Source: Ficedula albicollis (taxonomy: Eukaryota; Chordata; Aves; Passeriformes; Muscicapidae). From it: a stretch of 64,000 nt of DNA. The position numbers were made by a program, and so were the translations under genes. Location of the stretch: contig NC_021678.1 in assembly GCF_000247815.1 (NCBI RefSeq), positions 25,311,036-25,375,035 of the forward strand, in the 5' to 3' direction. Below, in pieces: positions 28,101 to 39,552 of this stretch (positions within the stretch are counted from its first letter, which is position 1; each line of letters opens with the position of its first letter). The notes beneath the pieces were generated by a model. It was not told the DNA's origin. It worked only from the letters and a program-made list of their open reading frames with translations, and ran no database searches.

Positions 28101-31100
28101 TGTGCATGAAGGGAGGCAGAAAGGAAAGTACATGATTTTCCCCAGGCTGTAAGGTACCAGTGACCCTGTTGGAATGGATGTAGCAGCTGTGGTTCAGTCA
28201 CTGGGGCAGCCACTCACCTGCTCAGTGTGTAACTGCAGACAAGACTACTGCCATAAACCTGCAAGGACTGCTTCATTGGGAGCTCACTATTACATGTAAT
28301 GGAAAATGGCAAAGCCAGGGAGGTGCTAGCTGGGAATCCTCTACCCAGGTCCAGAACCTTCCCATATCTGAATCTCTGGCACCCAAGTTAGCATGCAGAG
28401 CTTGCAAACTCAGTGGATAGCTTGGAGCAGAGCACTGCAATGCCATCATGTTTTGTAACTTTAATTTTTTTGGGGGCTTCAGCCTTGCATCCAGAAATTG
28501 GATGGACCTTCTCCTATCACCTTAGCTTCCTCCAGTGAGGGGATGTTAGGAAAACAAGTACATTAGGAACAGTGAGGGACATCAGTAATAGATGCCAGGT
28601 AAGTAAATTGAGATAGATTGTAAGCATCTGGATGTGAACAGTGATAAAGCTGACTGTTGTCTATGTTCACTCTGCAATCTGACTAAAAAAGCAGAAAAAT
28701 AAAGTGGGTAAGCAAAGGAGAAGCAATGATGCATTTAAAATTGTATTCAGATTTAATGGCCTCAAGGGAGATACATAACATGATTTTTATTTTTCTATAG
28801 AGTCATGAAACACTCTAGTGTCCTCAAATGAAATAGACTGCTGAATACAGGCTGCAAAAGTTTACCCCCATGAGTAACTATCCATGCACATCTTTTTGTT
28901 TTCTGTAATGGGGCAACTACTGTGAGTAAACTTATACTCACATGTAAAGTGTTCTCCCAAGTGAGACCTATAATCAGAGGAGTGTTTTTATATAAATGGT
29001 GTTCTCAGTTCCAGCAGCTGTGGTGCACACAGCCTCTCCTTACTGATAACATTATTTTCTGTAACTATTTCTGCTTACATGGGAAGTTACCATAATGGTG
29101 AAAATTACTTTGTACTTCTACGGAGAATAGCACAACCATGCATTTACTCAAATAACATGTAATTATAACACTGAATGCTGCTTTTCTCTTTCTGTGAGCA
29201 CAGTTTGGGATTAGAACTGTTCCCTGTCACTAGAAAAAAAGCTGGTGACCACAAAACAATGTCAGATATTGTAACAGCTGGGGCTTTCCTGTGTAGAGTC
29301 CAGAAGAGTAAAAAGGCATCATGCAGAACTGTGCTGTGCAGAAATTCCAGACTCTGGAGCAATACAATAATACAGATCAGAGGCATTGTATTTGAGTGGA
29401 AGCACTGGTTGGTGCCTAAGATCACCAGTGGAGGTTTCTTCTACTTCTGCTCCAGGCCCATTCATAGAAGTGCTGGTCGAAGTGGATGTGCAGACCCAGG
29501 GATGCTGCTTGTAACCCATTTGGCAGTTTGTGGAGCAGAACTCTGCATGAACATGCTGTGACACAGAAAAGCCTTTGGCAGATTAGCTGGACAGCCCTGA
29601 AATGGCCTCAGGCAGGTGGGAATAGTGTGGCAGAGGACTTTGCTCTGATGGTCTGTGGGGGGCTGGAGAATGTGCAGCTGTAACAAGAATGTAATGGGCT
29701 GGAGTAACCTTGGGTAAAGGCTGCCTTGCTGTGACAATGAAAAGGTTTTACAACCAAGCATGTAGCTGTTGCCAGTCAGTCACTTTTTGCCAGGTCAAAC
29801 ACATGCTTTTTGGATGGCTTCCATCCCCACTGGCACCTGAAATTTAACAAGCAAATGCTTGCTGTGCCTTGTAATTAAAAGTGAAAAGTACATGTGTCCA
29901 GTGCCAAAAAGATGAGAGAAGGAGGGGAGACATGTTGTTCTGACCTGCTCAGCAGCAAAGCAAAGATAGGATGTTCTTTGTTGGGTCCATTATGATGGCT
30001 TAGTCCACTCCTGTGCATGCAAATTGGATCCAACCTGAGATTTGGCATTGTGGGCAGGTTCAGAGGGCAGCCTTAGAGTATCTGTGGTTTTTTTCCCCAG
30101 CTCTGAGTTTAGACTATGTCTTCCAGCCATGATATATTTTCATTTCCCACCTGCTAGTGAGGATGGCAGAGTGGTTTTCCTTGAAGAGCTCTTGCTTTAT
30201 ATGCAATTTAAACCTTAATTTGCTCCTGATCCTCAGGGTTTCTTACATGGTGCATCTGTGCTCTTGGCAGGTGCTGGAGGTGGTGATTAAAATGGAGTGC
30301 CTCTCCATAGGGAAGGGAATGTGAGAGCTTGGAATTCTCTGAAGTGTTTTGTTTCGGTATGGCAATTTCTGGCAGGTATGGCTGAAGTGCCAAAAGCCTC
30401 TTGCAATTTTGTACAAATGTGAACAGTTAATTTTGATTTTAGTCTGGGTATAATTGGATATGAGAGACAGTAGAGGACAACAAAAGATAACCAGGGTTAT
30501 TGCCTGTAAACAAGTGTGGTAGGCTGATGTGCATCTCCTCAGAGAAGGCAAGGTAGTCCTGGTACTCATTTGGTGCACTTCACCAATGCCCACTTTTGTT
30601 TCAAAAACCCTGCTGTTTTATGTCAAAGAAACTTTTTCAGTTTATTACTTTGTTTCTGGTAATGGTTCTCTTATTTTATGTAACCTCTACAAAAGACAAC
30701 ACATTCTGCAGAGACAATGAACCTGCATGTCACCTGAACAGCTTCATGTACTCTGATCATTCTGTCTCAGTGCTGCAAAGATGGGTTCCCCATGGTGGTG
30801 CTGTCTTCTCAAACCAATCTGGTGGACTAGAGAGGTGTCAGTCTCTGGCACAACTGGAGGAGTCTGTGGAAGAGGTCCTTCAGAGGGGTTGAATGCTTGC
30901 AGAAACAGCTGCTGATGTCTGAAAAGTTCAGTGGCAAGCACTGTGATTCTGTAGACTAGAGGTTGTTTTGTAATTACAAAGAATTCCTGATGGGAAGGAA
31001 GTTCTGGAGGGAGGTTAGTGCGAAGTGTCTAAAATGTCTTGAGAGAGCTATTGGGTTCTTTGGTCACGGTAGATATAATGCAGACCCAATGCAAAAGTCT

Positions 31101-32632
31101 CAGGGAACTCTTATTTCATTGCTGAGTTTCTATGGGTGTCTGAGTCATTTTTCATTATCCAATAATAAATACAGTAGTGAAAGTCACCTTTAACACTTAA
31201 AGATTGCTTGGGTTTTATGGGATTGTATTGAAGTGAGTGCCAAGGTATAAAAGCCTTATGGTTGAGGTACTTTTATAACACATGCTTCATAAACCCTTAT
31301 AAAGGGAGTGCAGTGCACTTCATCCTTTAAGATTACAGCACTATGGTTCTGAGAGTTGGTGATCTGGTGCTATATTCATTAATTAAATCTGCCATTAATG
31401 TTAAATTTCGGGCAATAAGAAGTGAAGTTACAAGAAGTTGAAATGGGGTAGGTCCAGACAATTTATCTCTCATGAAAGCTCAGTGCCCCTTTACTGCTTG
31501 ACTGATGCCCACAGGTTATCCTTAACATTATGGAAGTTTTTGAGCCATGTGAAGGAAGAAGGGGCCCCAAATTTGGGCTACTCTGTAACACAAGGGTTTG
31601 CAGTGAGCATTTTCCTTTTGAGACACAAAGTAGTATTTATATAAAATCTGTTGTTGCCCTCTTCATGCATGTCTTTGGCTTCCCAGAGAGCAGATGTCCC
31701 TCTTGTCACACCTGCTGATACCTAAATAATGGAGTGAATTTCTTTGCTTGTATGTAAATACACAGGATTTCTCTCTAGAGCAGATTTTTATCAGTGACAT
31801 GTCCCATTTTTCCCATCTGACTGATATTCTTGGTGACTAGAAAACAGAGGTTGATCTCATTTCCCCTTGAAATCAACATATCTACAGGGCAGTGGGCAGG
31901 TATGTAGCCATCTCTGAACATCTATGGAAGTTTGTGTAAAGTTAAGGTGTGTTTTCCAGAAACCCTCTTTCTAAAGTAGTGCAAACCATTCAAAGACAGC
32001 TTTAGCTTAGCTGATTTATATGGGTGTCACTTTTGCTGGTAAGTAGACAGTTGTGGTGCCAGCACTTTTTAGTCTCAGAGGGAATGGGGCTGATTTAATG
32101 AAACTGAAGTTTTTTAGTTGAAATAGCATGTAGTGACCAAAGAAGGGGAAAAAGGATGAGATTTTCTTTGTAATGAGTTGCACCTGTCCTCAATGGGAAG
32201 GGTTTTAGATATACTGTGTAGCTGTGTTCTGGGAGATTTGGATTGTGTTCAGACCTCTGAGGGCATCCTTTAGCTAGCAGGGCAAGTAATTGCAGTAATG
32301 ATGTTGGAGAGAGAAAGAATGGGAGGGGAGTGAATAACCAGGTATTTTTCCAACAAGAAATTTCAGATGGTGAAACATGTAATATAAAATGCTTCAAGGT
32401 AAAAATTACTTTTCCCTTAAGAGAGTTCCAAACTGTTCATATTTAACTTGTAATGGACTGATGTTTTGAAGAAAGAAAACAACTTTTGTATCTTTAAGCC
32501 TTTAAATGTCACTGGATTTTGATTTCTCGGTTTTGAAAGGAGGAAAGGACATCAAAAATCCAAACAAAGCAAAAATCCTCCACTTCCTTGACATTTCAGC
32601 ATAAATTGTTGAAACTTTTTGGCTTTTTAAAT

Positions 32633-32901
32633 TCAAAGCTACTATGAAACTTTGTGGGAAGGAGACATGGGACCATACAACCCATTTTTAGAATAGCCTT
32701 TTACAGGTGAATGTGACTAGGACCTCTGAAAAGAACAGCTTATGAAAAGTGCACTAAAATGAAGAGGAGAATCAGGAGGCTGTACACAATGTTTTAATGC
32801 TGTCTATCTATTTCTCAGAACAAAAGACATTTATTTGAACCTATCTTTTTCAAAGCTACTATGAAACTTTGTGGGAAGGAGACATGGGACCATACAACCC
32901 A
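32633..32901. repeat. Repeated 53-bp segment A, two copies 216 bp apart
   Basis: The segment beginning ttcaaagctactatgaaact and ending acaacccat is at 32633-32685 and again at 32849-32901, apparently identical. The two copies bracket segment B, giving the order A-B-A. Confidence 0.95.
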
Positions 32902-33502
32902 TCAAATGTTTTAAATCAAGTTGAAAAAAAAAATAAATTGTATAATTTTTCTTTTTAAAAATCTGATTGGTTTTGTCATTGATGATGTAGATGTGGCCAG
33001 GCTTTAGGAAGAATCTAAAGTATTTCTGAGTTGAGGGCCTAGTAGAAGGAGGCAAAAAAAAAAACAAAACCAAAAATCCTTTTCATTTTTAAGCCAAAAA
33101 CATTCCATATGGAAATCCTTATGAACCTGTAAACATGAAATCTCAAGTTTCTGTCTTTGCAGCCGTGTTTGTGGTAAAACTGCCTTTTCAGTTGTAGGAG
33201 AGGATAATGCAGTGCTACAGAGTAAATTCTAGTACTTTGCTAAGGAATTGGGTTTCTTTTGAAGCTATGGAGGCTTGCATGGTTTGTAGGTGTTCTGTTG
33301 GTTTTGTTTATTTTTTTAAACTCTTTTGTTTATGTTTTTTTAGAATAGCCTTTTACAGGTGAATGTGACTAGGACCTCTGAAAAGAACAGCTTATGAAAA
33401 GTGCACTAAAATGAAGAGGAGAATCAGGAGGCTGCACACAATGTTTTAATGCTGTCTATCTAGTTCTCAAAACAAAAGACATTTATTTGAACCTATCTTT
33501 TT
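32685..33502. repeat. Repeated 166-bp segment B, two copies 652 bp apart
   Basis: The segment beginning tttttagaatagccttttac is at 32685-32850 and 33337-33502. The copies differ at about three sites (gtacac/gcacac, ctatttctcag/ctagttctcaa). Unlike the other duplications it is not tandem: about 490 bp separates the copies. Confidence 0.95.
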
Positions 33503-33702
33503 TTATTCATTTGACAGCTCTCTGGTGCTCCTTTGCTAATGTAGCTCAGTGGTACCATTGCTACAGATTATTGCACCTATAAAACTGATCTGTGCTGATT
33601 TAGGGAGATGCGCTTTGGTAATTTACAGTGAAAATTTATGTTCGTTGAGAAAAATAAAAGGTTTCATTGAAAGCTAATATTAATAAAAATTCCATTTATG
33701 TG

Positions 33703-33787
33703 GCATGGTTTTTTGTTGTTTGTTTGTTTGTGGGGTTTTTTTGTTTTGTTTTGGTTTGGTTTTTTTTTGGTTTGTTTTTTTTTTTCC
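33703..33787. repeat. G/T-rich low-complexity tract
   Basis: This tract has GTTT, GGTTT and T-run motifs like those at 12855-13027, again ending in ttttttccag. The F/V/W/G-rich open frame through it is a composition effect. Confidence 0.8.
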
Positions 33788-36700
33788 AGTGGTGGTTTAT
33801 TAACTAACTCAGCTGTGTACAAGACAGATCTCTGTTGTGATCTCTGTGCTCAGGCCACCTGTATCTCCATCCCTGTCTGGCCATGTTGTAGCATTGTGCC
33901 TCAATTACTGTCCAGTTCAGTATTCCACATCACAGCTGTCTTTGTGCCTGGCTACCCTGGCACAGAAGAGGAATCTTAATTCATCCACGTGCACATAACC
34001 CACGTAAAAGCAACACCATGGAAGGTATGTGCATTTACCCAGTGACATACCTGGATTTATGATCTGGCTAGCAGGAACTCAGGTTCTCAGTTACAAATCC
34101 TACCCTAGTTTTTATTATATTAGCCCCATCAAAAGGCATGACTTTTTTGTGGATTTATGCTGTAATATGGTGTCACTTTCCTTCCTCCCTACTTTTGTAT
34201 TTGAGCTTCTTTAAGGGTTCTACACATTCTCCAACAAATCTGAGTGACTCTGAGCTGCAGCTGGGGTTTGTGTGCCAAATACATTATGGCAGGCACAGGT
34301 ATGACATCTCCCTTCCTTCTTCTTCCTGCCTGCAGCTTGTGCTGTTTATTCCCTGGGGTAGATCCCCTTGAAGTCTTCAGAGCTGGATGTCCATACATTG
34401 TAGTTAATGTTCTTGCAATGTGGCCTCTCCATATCATCTTCTTTCTGTGTGCTGCCTCACTGGTGTCTGGTGTTCTGCCCACCTGGAGTTCATTCAGAAC
34501 AGCTCTGTATGTGTCCCCACTGTCCCCAGAGCTCCTGCTTTAAAGGAGATGCACCATGTCCCAGACAGCTCTCTTCCCCTGCATCCATTCCTAAGGAACT
34601 AGCTGAAGGTCAGTCTGATTTCAGTCTGTTTTGTTCGGTCTGCTGCTTGCCATTTATTGTTCACTGGATTTTGAAGGTCAGGCAAATGTATGTAGCACAA
34701 ACTCAAGTATGTTTTCAAGGACTTACCATTGGCAGTAACCAGTCCTGCCTGCCCTTCCCCTCTCCACTTGAACTAGAGAAAAAAGCAACTGAAAGGAGTA
34801 CTTTATACATGCCTGTATATATATAAAAAATCTAGAATGTGGAAAGACCAAATGTAATTTCCTTTTAAATAAAGGCTGCCATTTAATTTAATATTATAGA
34901 AAATGATTAGATCTTAAACCCTTATAAATTACATTTGACAACTCTCTGGTGCTCCTTTGCTATTCCTTATGGCAATTATAAATGGCAACACAGGATGCTG
35001 GCAGAAATGCTCATTCTAACTGGAGTTTGTTTATTGTCTCTTAATGAAAAGTGATTAATCTAAATCACTACTGGGGTAGATCCTTTGTCCTGGTCCCTTA
35101 ATGAGAAGTGGTAGTTTCAGGCCTTTGACAAATGTCCTGTTATTTCCCCTGCCAAAAGTTTCCTTCCCATATAGCTTCCAGGAGAAAAAGTAGACACAGT
35201 TCAAAAAGAAAAGCCCAGAGTCTGTAACTTTTCTTTTTCTGTGTGCCATGTAACAAATGTGTGTGCCAGTCCGAGCTGCATGGCTGGTGGTGGGACTTTG
35301 TTTTTCACTCAGATTGAGTCTCCTGCCTTTTCCATCCTGCTCCATGTAAGACCAGCTTTTCCTGGGAGGATGGATGGCAGCAGAGATGTTGGGTGTTTGT
35401 TTCTCCATTTGAAGAATGGAGAGTGGATGTGGGAACTGGGTGAAGGCACAGGGCACAATTTATGTGATGTCACCTCTAAATACGACTGCTGTTAGGTTCC
35501 TCCCCCCTTTCCCAGCTTGGTGGTTTTATTACCTGATCTTACAGCCATTGTTATGTATCCAGAAGCACAAACTGGCCAGGTTTGTGAACCATCTGGTGGA
35601 ACTACTGCCTTTCTTGTCCAATATGACCATTCCTTGAGCTATCCACTGAAGTGCTGCAGATCATGTGTGAAGTGGCAGAGGGGATGTTTTGTGTATGTGC
35701 CACTTCAGGCCCATGCCACTGTTAGCTGTCTTGTGCTTCTTATTTGAGGACAGAACTCCAGCAGTGACCTTTTAATATACAGCATTGTTAACCTTGTAAT
35801 CTTCTGTTACATCAGGTGGGAAATATTTTTATTCCTGAAGTATCCTTTATTTTAAGATCTCTCAGGATTGTCTTGTTAAACGGGCATGCTTACATCCTTC
35901 TTCCATTCCATATATGCAAGTAATTTTTACTGAACTATATTATAGTTCTCTAGGACAGGTGATATGCTTTAGGTGAACAGGGGTATACAATGTCTTTGCA
36001 GACTAAGTCAAAAGTGACAGAAAAAATATAATCAAATAGTTGTGAAATTGTTATTGTTTGGGGTATAATGAAATTGCTGTTTTGATCTGATTAGAAAGAG
36101 GAAATGTACCAAAGCATCCTTCTGAGCGGAGATCTTGGAGACCTCTTCTCAGGCCAATTCCCAGGAACTTGCCTATGGGAACGTTTCTCATTGCCCAGAC
36201 CATGCCCCAGAGCACAATGCAAGTGCTCTTCTTCAGGACTTGTACTGTGGCTTCCTGTGGGAATGGCTGGAGATTGATTTTGGGGCTGCTAAGTGTTGTA
36301 TGTGAGGGATGTTGAAGGTGCTTTGGCATCAAGCTGGATTCATACAGATGGCCTCACTCTGGGAAAACCTTCACTTCTAGTTCAGCTTTTCATTTCTTAA
36401 TGGAAAGGATCCAAAGCCATTTACGTTGTACTTCCTTTCCCTGGGTGACTTCATGGAGTTAATGAGGTGCTTAAGATTAATCAAGCAGTGAAATTTTTTT
36501 CTTGATGAAGGTCTAACATACCAAGGGTTTTACATTCCTTGTAACTGATTTTTGCTGTCAAAATTAATGCATTTCCCTACTGTAGTCTTGAAGTTGGAGC
36601 TCTGTGAAGCTGGATAAGGGAAGTCAGTGTGGACAAAAACCAAAACCGCAGTGGCTCTCAGCTAGATGATCATTCTGCAGTGAGCTAAAAAAGGCCATTC

Positions 36701-37644
36701 CTAGATCTGTTTTCCTGCTGAAAGACAGTTTCTATATTTGATTCAGCTGCTGTATCAACAACCTGCTGTGTTTAGAACAGCTCTAATTTATTTCCCACTG
36801 TTTGCCTTTATTTTATGGTACTGGTATTTGCTTTAATGTGAAGTCATTTTCTCCAGATGTTAATAAGATGGTGTTAATGTTTCCACAACATTTTTCTTCA
36901 TAATGTTTATGTAGAGCTTGCCATCTGATAGTGCGGAATCAACCCATTTTAGAATATCGGTAATAATTTTCTAATTAAAATTAGAGGCTCAGAAGTGTTC
37001 TCCTCCTCCCTGTACAAACTGAGGTCATGCACTTTCCTGTGCTTGGGGAAAATTATGTTTTCACTGACTGAATGAATGTCTCTCACTGTACAAATTGGGA
37101 GTGTGATATACAAAAGCATGTCAGTGTTTGCACATGTGCACGTGGACTGTACCCAGATGCCAGCAGCTGATCCAGGATTCTGTGTTTCCACAGAGGTGAT
37201 GCTCACATTCATAGCACTGCAAGCTGCCAGATAATGAGCCTTGAATCTCAGGAATGCTCTGGTTTTTACTTTTGGAGAGAGGATTCCATGTGGGGCGAGA
37301 GAGGTGGTAGGCAGAAAATGGTCCGGGAAAGCGTGGTGTGGCTGCCTGAAGTTCCTATATGCAACCCAAATCAACTTTGATACATAGAATTTTTATTTCT
37401 TGCTGGGCTTTCTGAATTTACCTGGAAAAAAATGAAAAAAAGGAATTGCCAAATAAATCAGCAAATGATTTGACAAAGAAAATGAAACTGAAATGCAAAA
37501 AACCCATCCTAATTCTAGGGGATGTTATACTCTTGAGTGATGTTCTGAATACATCTAATAGGAGTCAGTGCTGTATGACCTCACTCTTAAATGATGTTCA
37601 TTTTCACTTTTCCATTAACACTTTCCCTCCATTTTTCTATTTAG

Positions 37645-37803
37645 ATCATGCTTCTTAGTGATCCAGAGATTGAGAGCAGCATCCTCATCAGCTCTGATGA
37701 AGGGGCTACCTATCAGAAGTACCGTTTGAACTTCTATATCCAGAGCTTGCTCTTCCACCCCAAGCAGGAGGAGTGGATCTTGGCCTACAGTCTGGATCAA
37801 AAG
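37645..37803 (+). CDS. SORCS3: SORCS3 internal exon, VPS10p propeller (second in window)
   Basis: This is a 159-bp exon of exactly 53 codons, in phase 0 at both ends. The acceptor is ctatttag|atc and the donor is aag|gtaagc. The peptide starts IMLLSDPEIESSILISSDEG and ends with AYSLDQK. Residues 16-23 (SSDEGATY) form an Asp-box, so the exon again carries one propeller-blade loop. MLLSDPE and the near-by ESSILISS fit SORCS3; SORCS1 usually reads LLTDPE and ESSLLISS here (recalled, not searched). Because the exon is symmetric, skipping it would keep the frame and remove one blade-sized unit. The frame is intact, with no sign of relaxed constraint. Confidence 0.95.
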
Positions 37804-38568
37804 GTAAGCAATTGATTTAATGTTCCAATGATTTTGAGCCAGGAGTTGAAGGAGATATTGTTTAGAACTGCTCCCTTTCAGAGATGATGAAGAATTTATA
37901 GTGTGCTTTGCTGTTCTCACTTTGCAGGTTTAAATGTGCTCAAAAGCCATGCAGTGACTCCAAAGCCAGTTTGCTAAAAGCAGCTGAGTGTTAGAGTGAT
38001 CATGATGGGTGTGGAAACTTCACTAGTGGTGATCCTATGAAAGATGAAAAGAATTGGAGATCTGACATGACATATGGAGCTGTTCTAAAAATCTATTGAT
38101 CCATGGGCTCTGATTTCTGCGCTGTCTCTGAGGATGGAGCACTCAGGCTGAGCTGGTCTGAGCTGGCTGTTGAGCATTGAGGGGTGCTCATTCTGCTTGC
38201 AAACTGGAAGTCAGGGAGCAGCAACAGGTGACAAACTCCTCTGTGCCACTCTTAAGCCTCTTTGCAGTGTCGTCTGAGAGTGAGACATCTCCAGTCTGAT
38301 ACTTTGTCCTTAGCAAGTCTGCTCTAAGACACTCACCTGTCTTAAAAGGTGCAGGTGCAATGGGTAGTGAAGGGCTGTGGCTGAGGAGATGTGTGCTTCA
38401 GTTCTGCAGCAGCAGTCCCCACTGCAGCCCAAAGCTGAGACATATACAGGATGGTCAAGTTAAAAAGTTTAAAACTTGCTGAGCTTTTATCTTTCCTGTC
38501 TTATGTTTCTCTCATCCCTAGACTCTGGAAAGCAAAAACATGCTGAATATCCACTAAATTTCTCTCAC

Positions 38569-39552
38569 TGTGGTGGGTTGACCATGGCTAAATACCAGGT
38601 GTCCATCAAGGCCACTCAGTCACTCCCCTCCTCAGCTGGACAAGGGCAGAAAATATAACGGAAAGCCTGTGGGTCAAAGTAAAGGCAGGGAGAGGTCACT
38701 CAGCAATTGCCATCATGGGAAAATCACACTCTGCTGGGGAAATTAACTGAATTGATTACCCATCAATTCTCTACTGTACTTTACTTTATCCTACCCTACT
38801 CTATCAAATAAGTCAAATAATGAGAAGTAAAAATTAAACCTTAAAGCACCTTTCTACCACCCCTCCCTTCTTCCCAGGCTCAACTTCACTCGCAATTTCC
38901 TTTTTTTTTCTGCATCCCATCAGCAGAGTTGGATAGGATATAGGGGCTGAAGTCAGTTCATCACATGTTGTCTCTGCCTCTTCTTCCTCCTCAGGGGAGG
39001 ACTCTTCATGCCCTTTCCCTCCTCCAGCATGGTGCCCCTCCCATAGGAGACAGCTCTCCACAGGCTTTTCCAATGCGAGTCCTTTCCACAGGCTGCAGTT
39101 CTTCATGAATTGCCCCAGTGTGGATCTTTTCATAGGATGAACACTTCAGGAGCAGACTCTTCCAACATGGGTCCCCTGTGTCACCTTCACTGTCTTTCCA
39201 TGGGTCAAGGGGTCAGCCTGCCTCACCACGGCACTTACTGAGAGCTGCAGGGGAATCTCTGTTCCAGCACCTGGAACAACTCCTCCCCCCTTTTCCACCG
39301 ACCTTGGTGTCTGCAGCGCTGTTTCTCTCACACATTCTCAATCCTCTCTGGCTGAAGTTGACAATTTGTTTCTTCCCTCACTTCATGAATGTGTTATCCC
39401 ACTGTCACTGATGGGTTTGGCCTGAGCCAGCAGTGGGTCCATCTCAGAGCTGGCTGGTGTTTGCTTTCTTGGCAGCTTCTTGCAGCTTCTCATGGAAGCC
39501 ACCCCTGTAGCCCCCTGCCTGCTATGAAAACCTTTCCACACAAACCAGTGCA
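38569..39552 (-). mobile_element. Solo LTR resembling avian ERVL-type LTRs, antisense to SORCS3
   Basis: A roughly 984-bp unit begins tgtggtgggttgaccatggc and ends with aaaccagtgca, so it has the TG...CA ends of a retroviral LTR. Segments such as gtcactcccctcctcagctg, gttcatcacatgttgtctct, ttcctcctcaggggaggact and accttggtgtctgcag match bird LTRs that I recall. In those the polyadenylation signal is read on the complement, so this copy is probably in minus orientation. The corresponding signal here seems degraded (aatcaa near 38752). No gag, pol or env remnant borders it, and no 5-bp target duplication is evident (ctcac left, ttaac right). It is probably an old recombination-derived solo LTR. 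Confidence 0.75.

Larger units (their letters stand above)
18438..37644 (+). other. SORCS3: SORCS3 intron between first and second exon in window
   Basis: This is a 19,207-bp phase-0 intron with a gtaagg donor and a ttttctatttag acceptor. The protein sequence runs directly across it (PTNKRK then IMLLSDPE), so no exon is missing between. It contains T-runs at 19511-19538 and 19803-19815, a 61-bp tandem duplication near 22.1 kb, a mosaic of duplicated pieces at 32.6-33.5 kb and a G/T-rich stretch at 33.7 kb. The rest, including the long spans 22.2-32.6 and 35-37.6 kb, shows no gene, RNA or mobile element that I can recognise. Confidence 0.85.

Noticed and set aside
38834..39133. 99-codon minus-strand frame with a Glu-rich run as a gene
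   Set aside because: It lies wholly inside the solo LTR, with no initiation context or known product.
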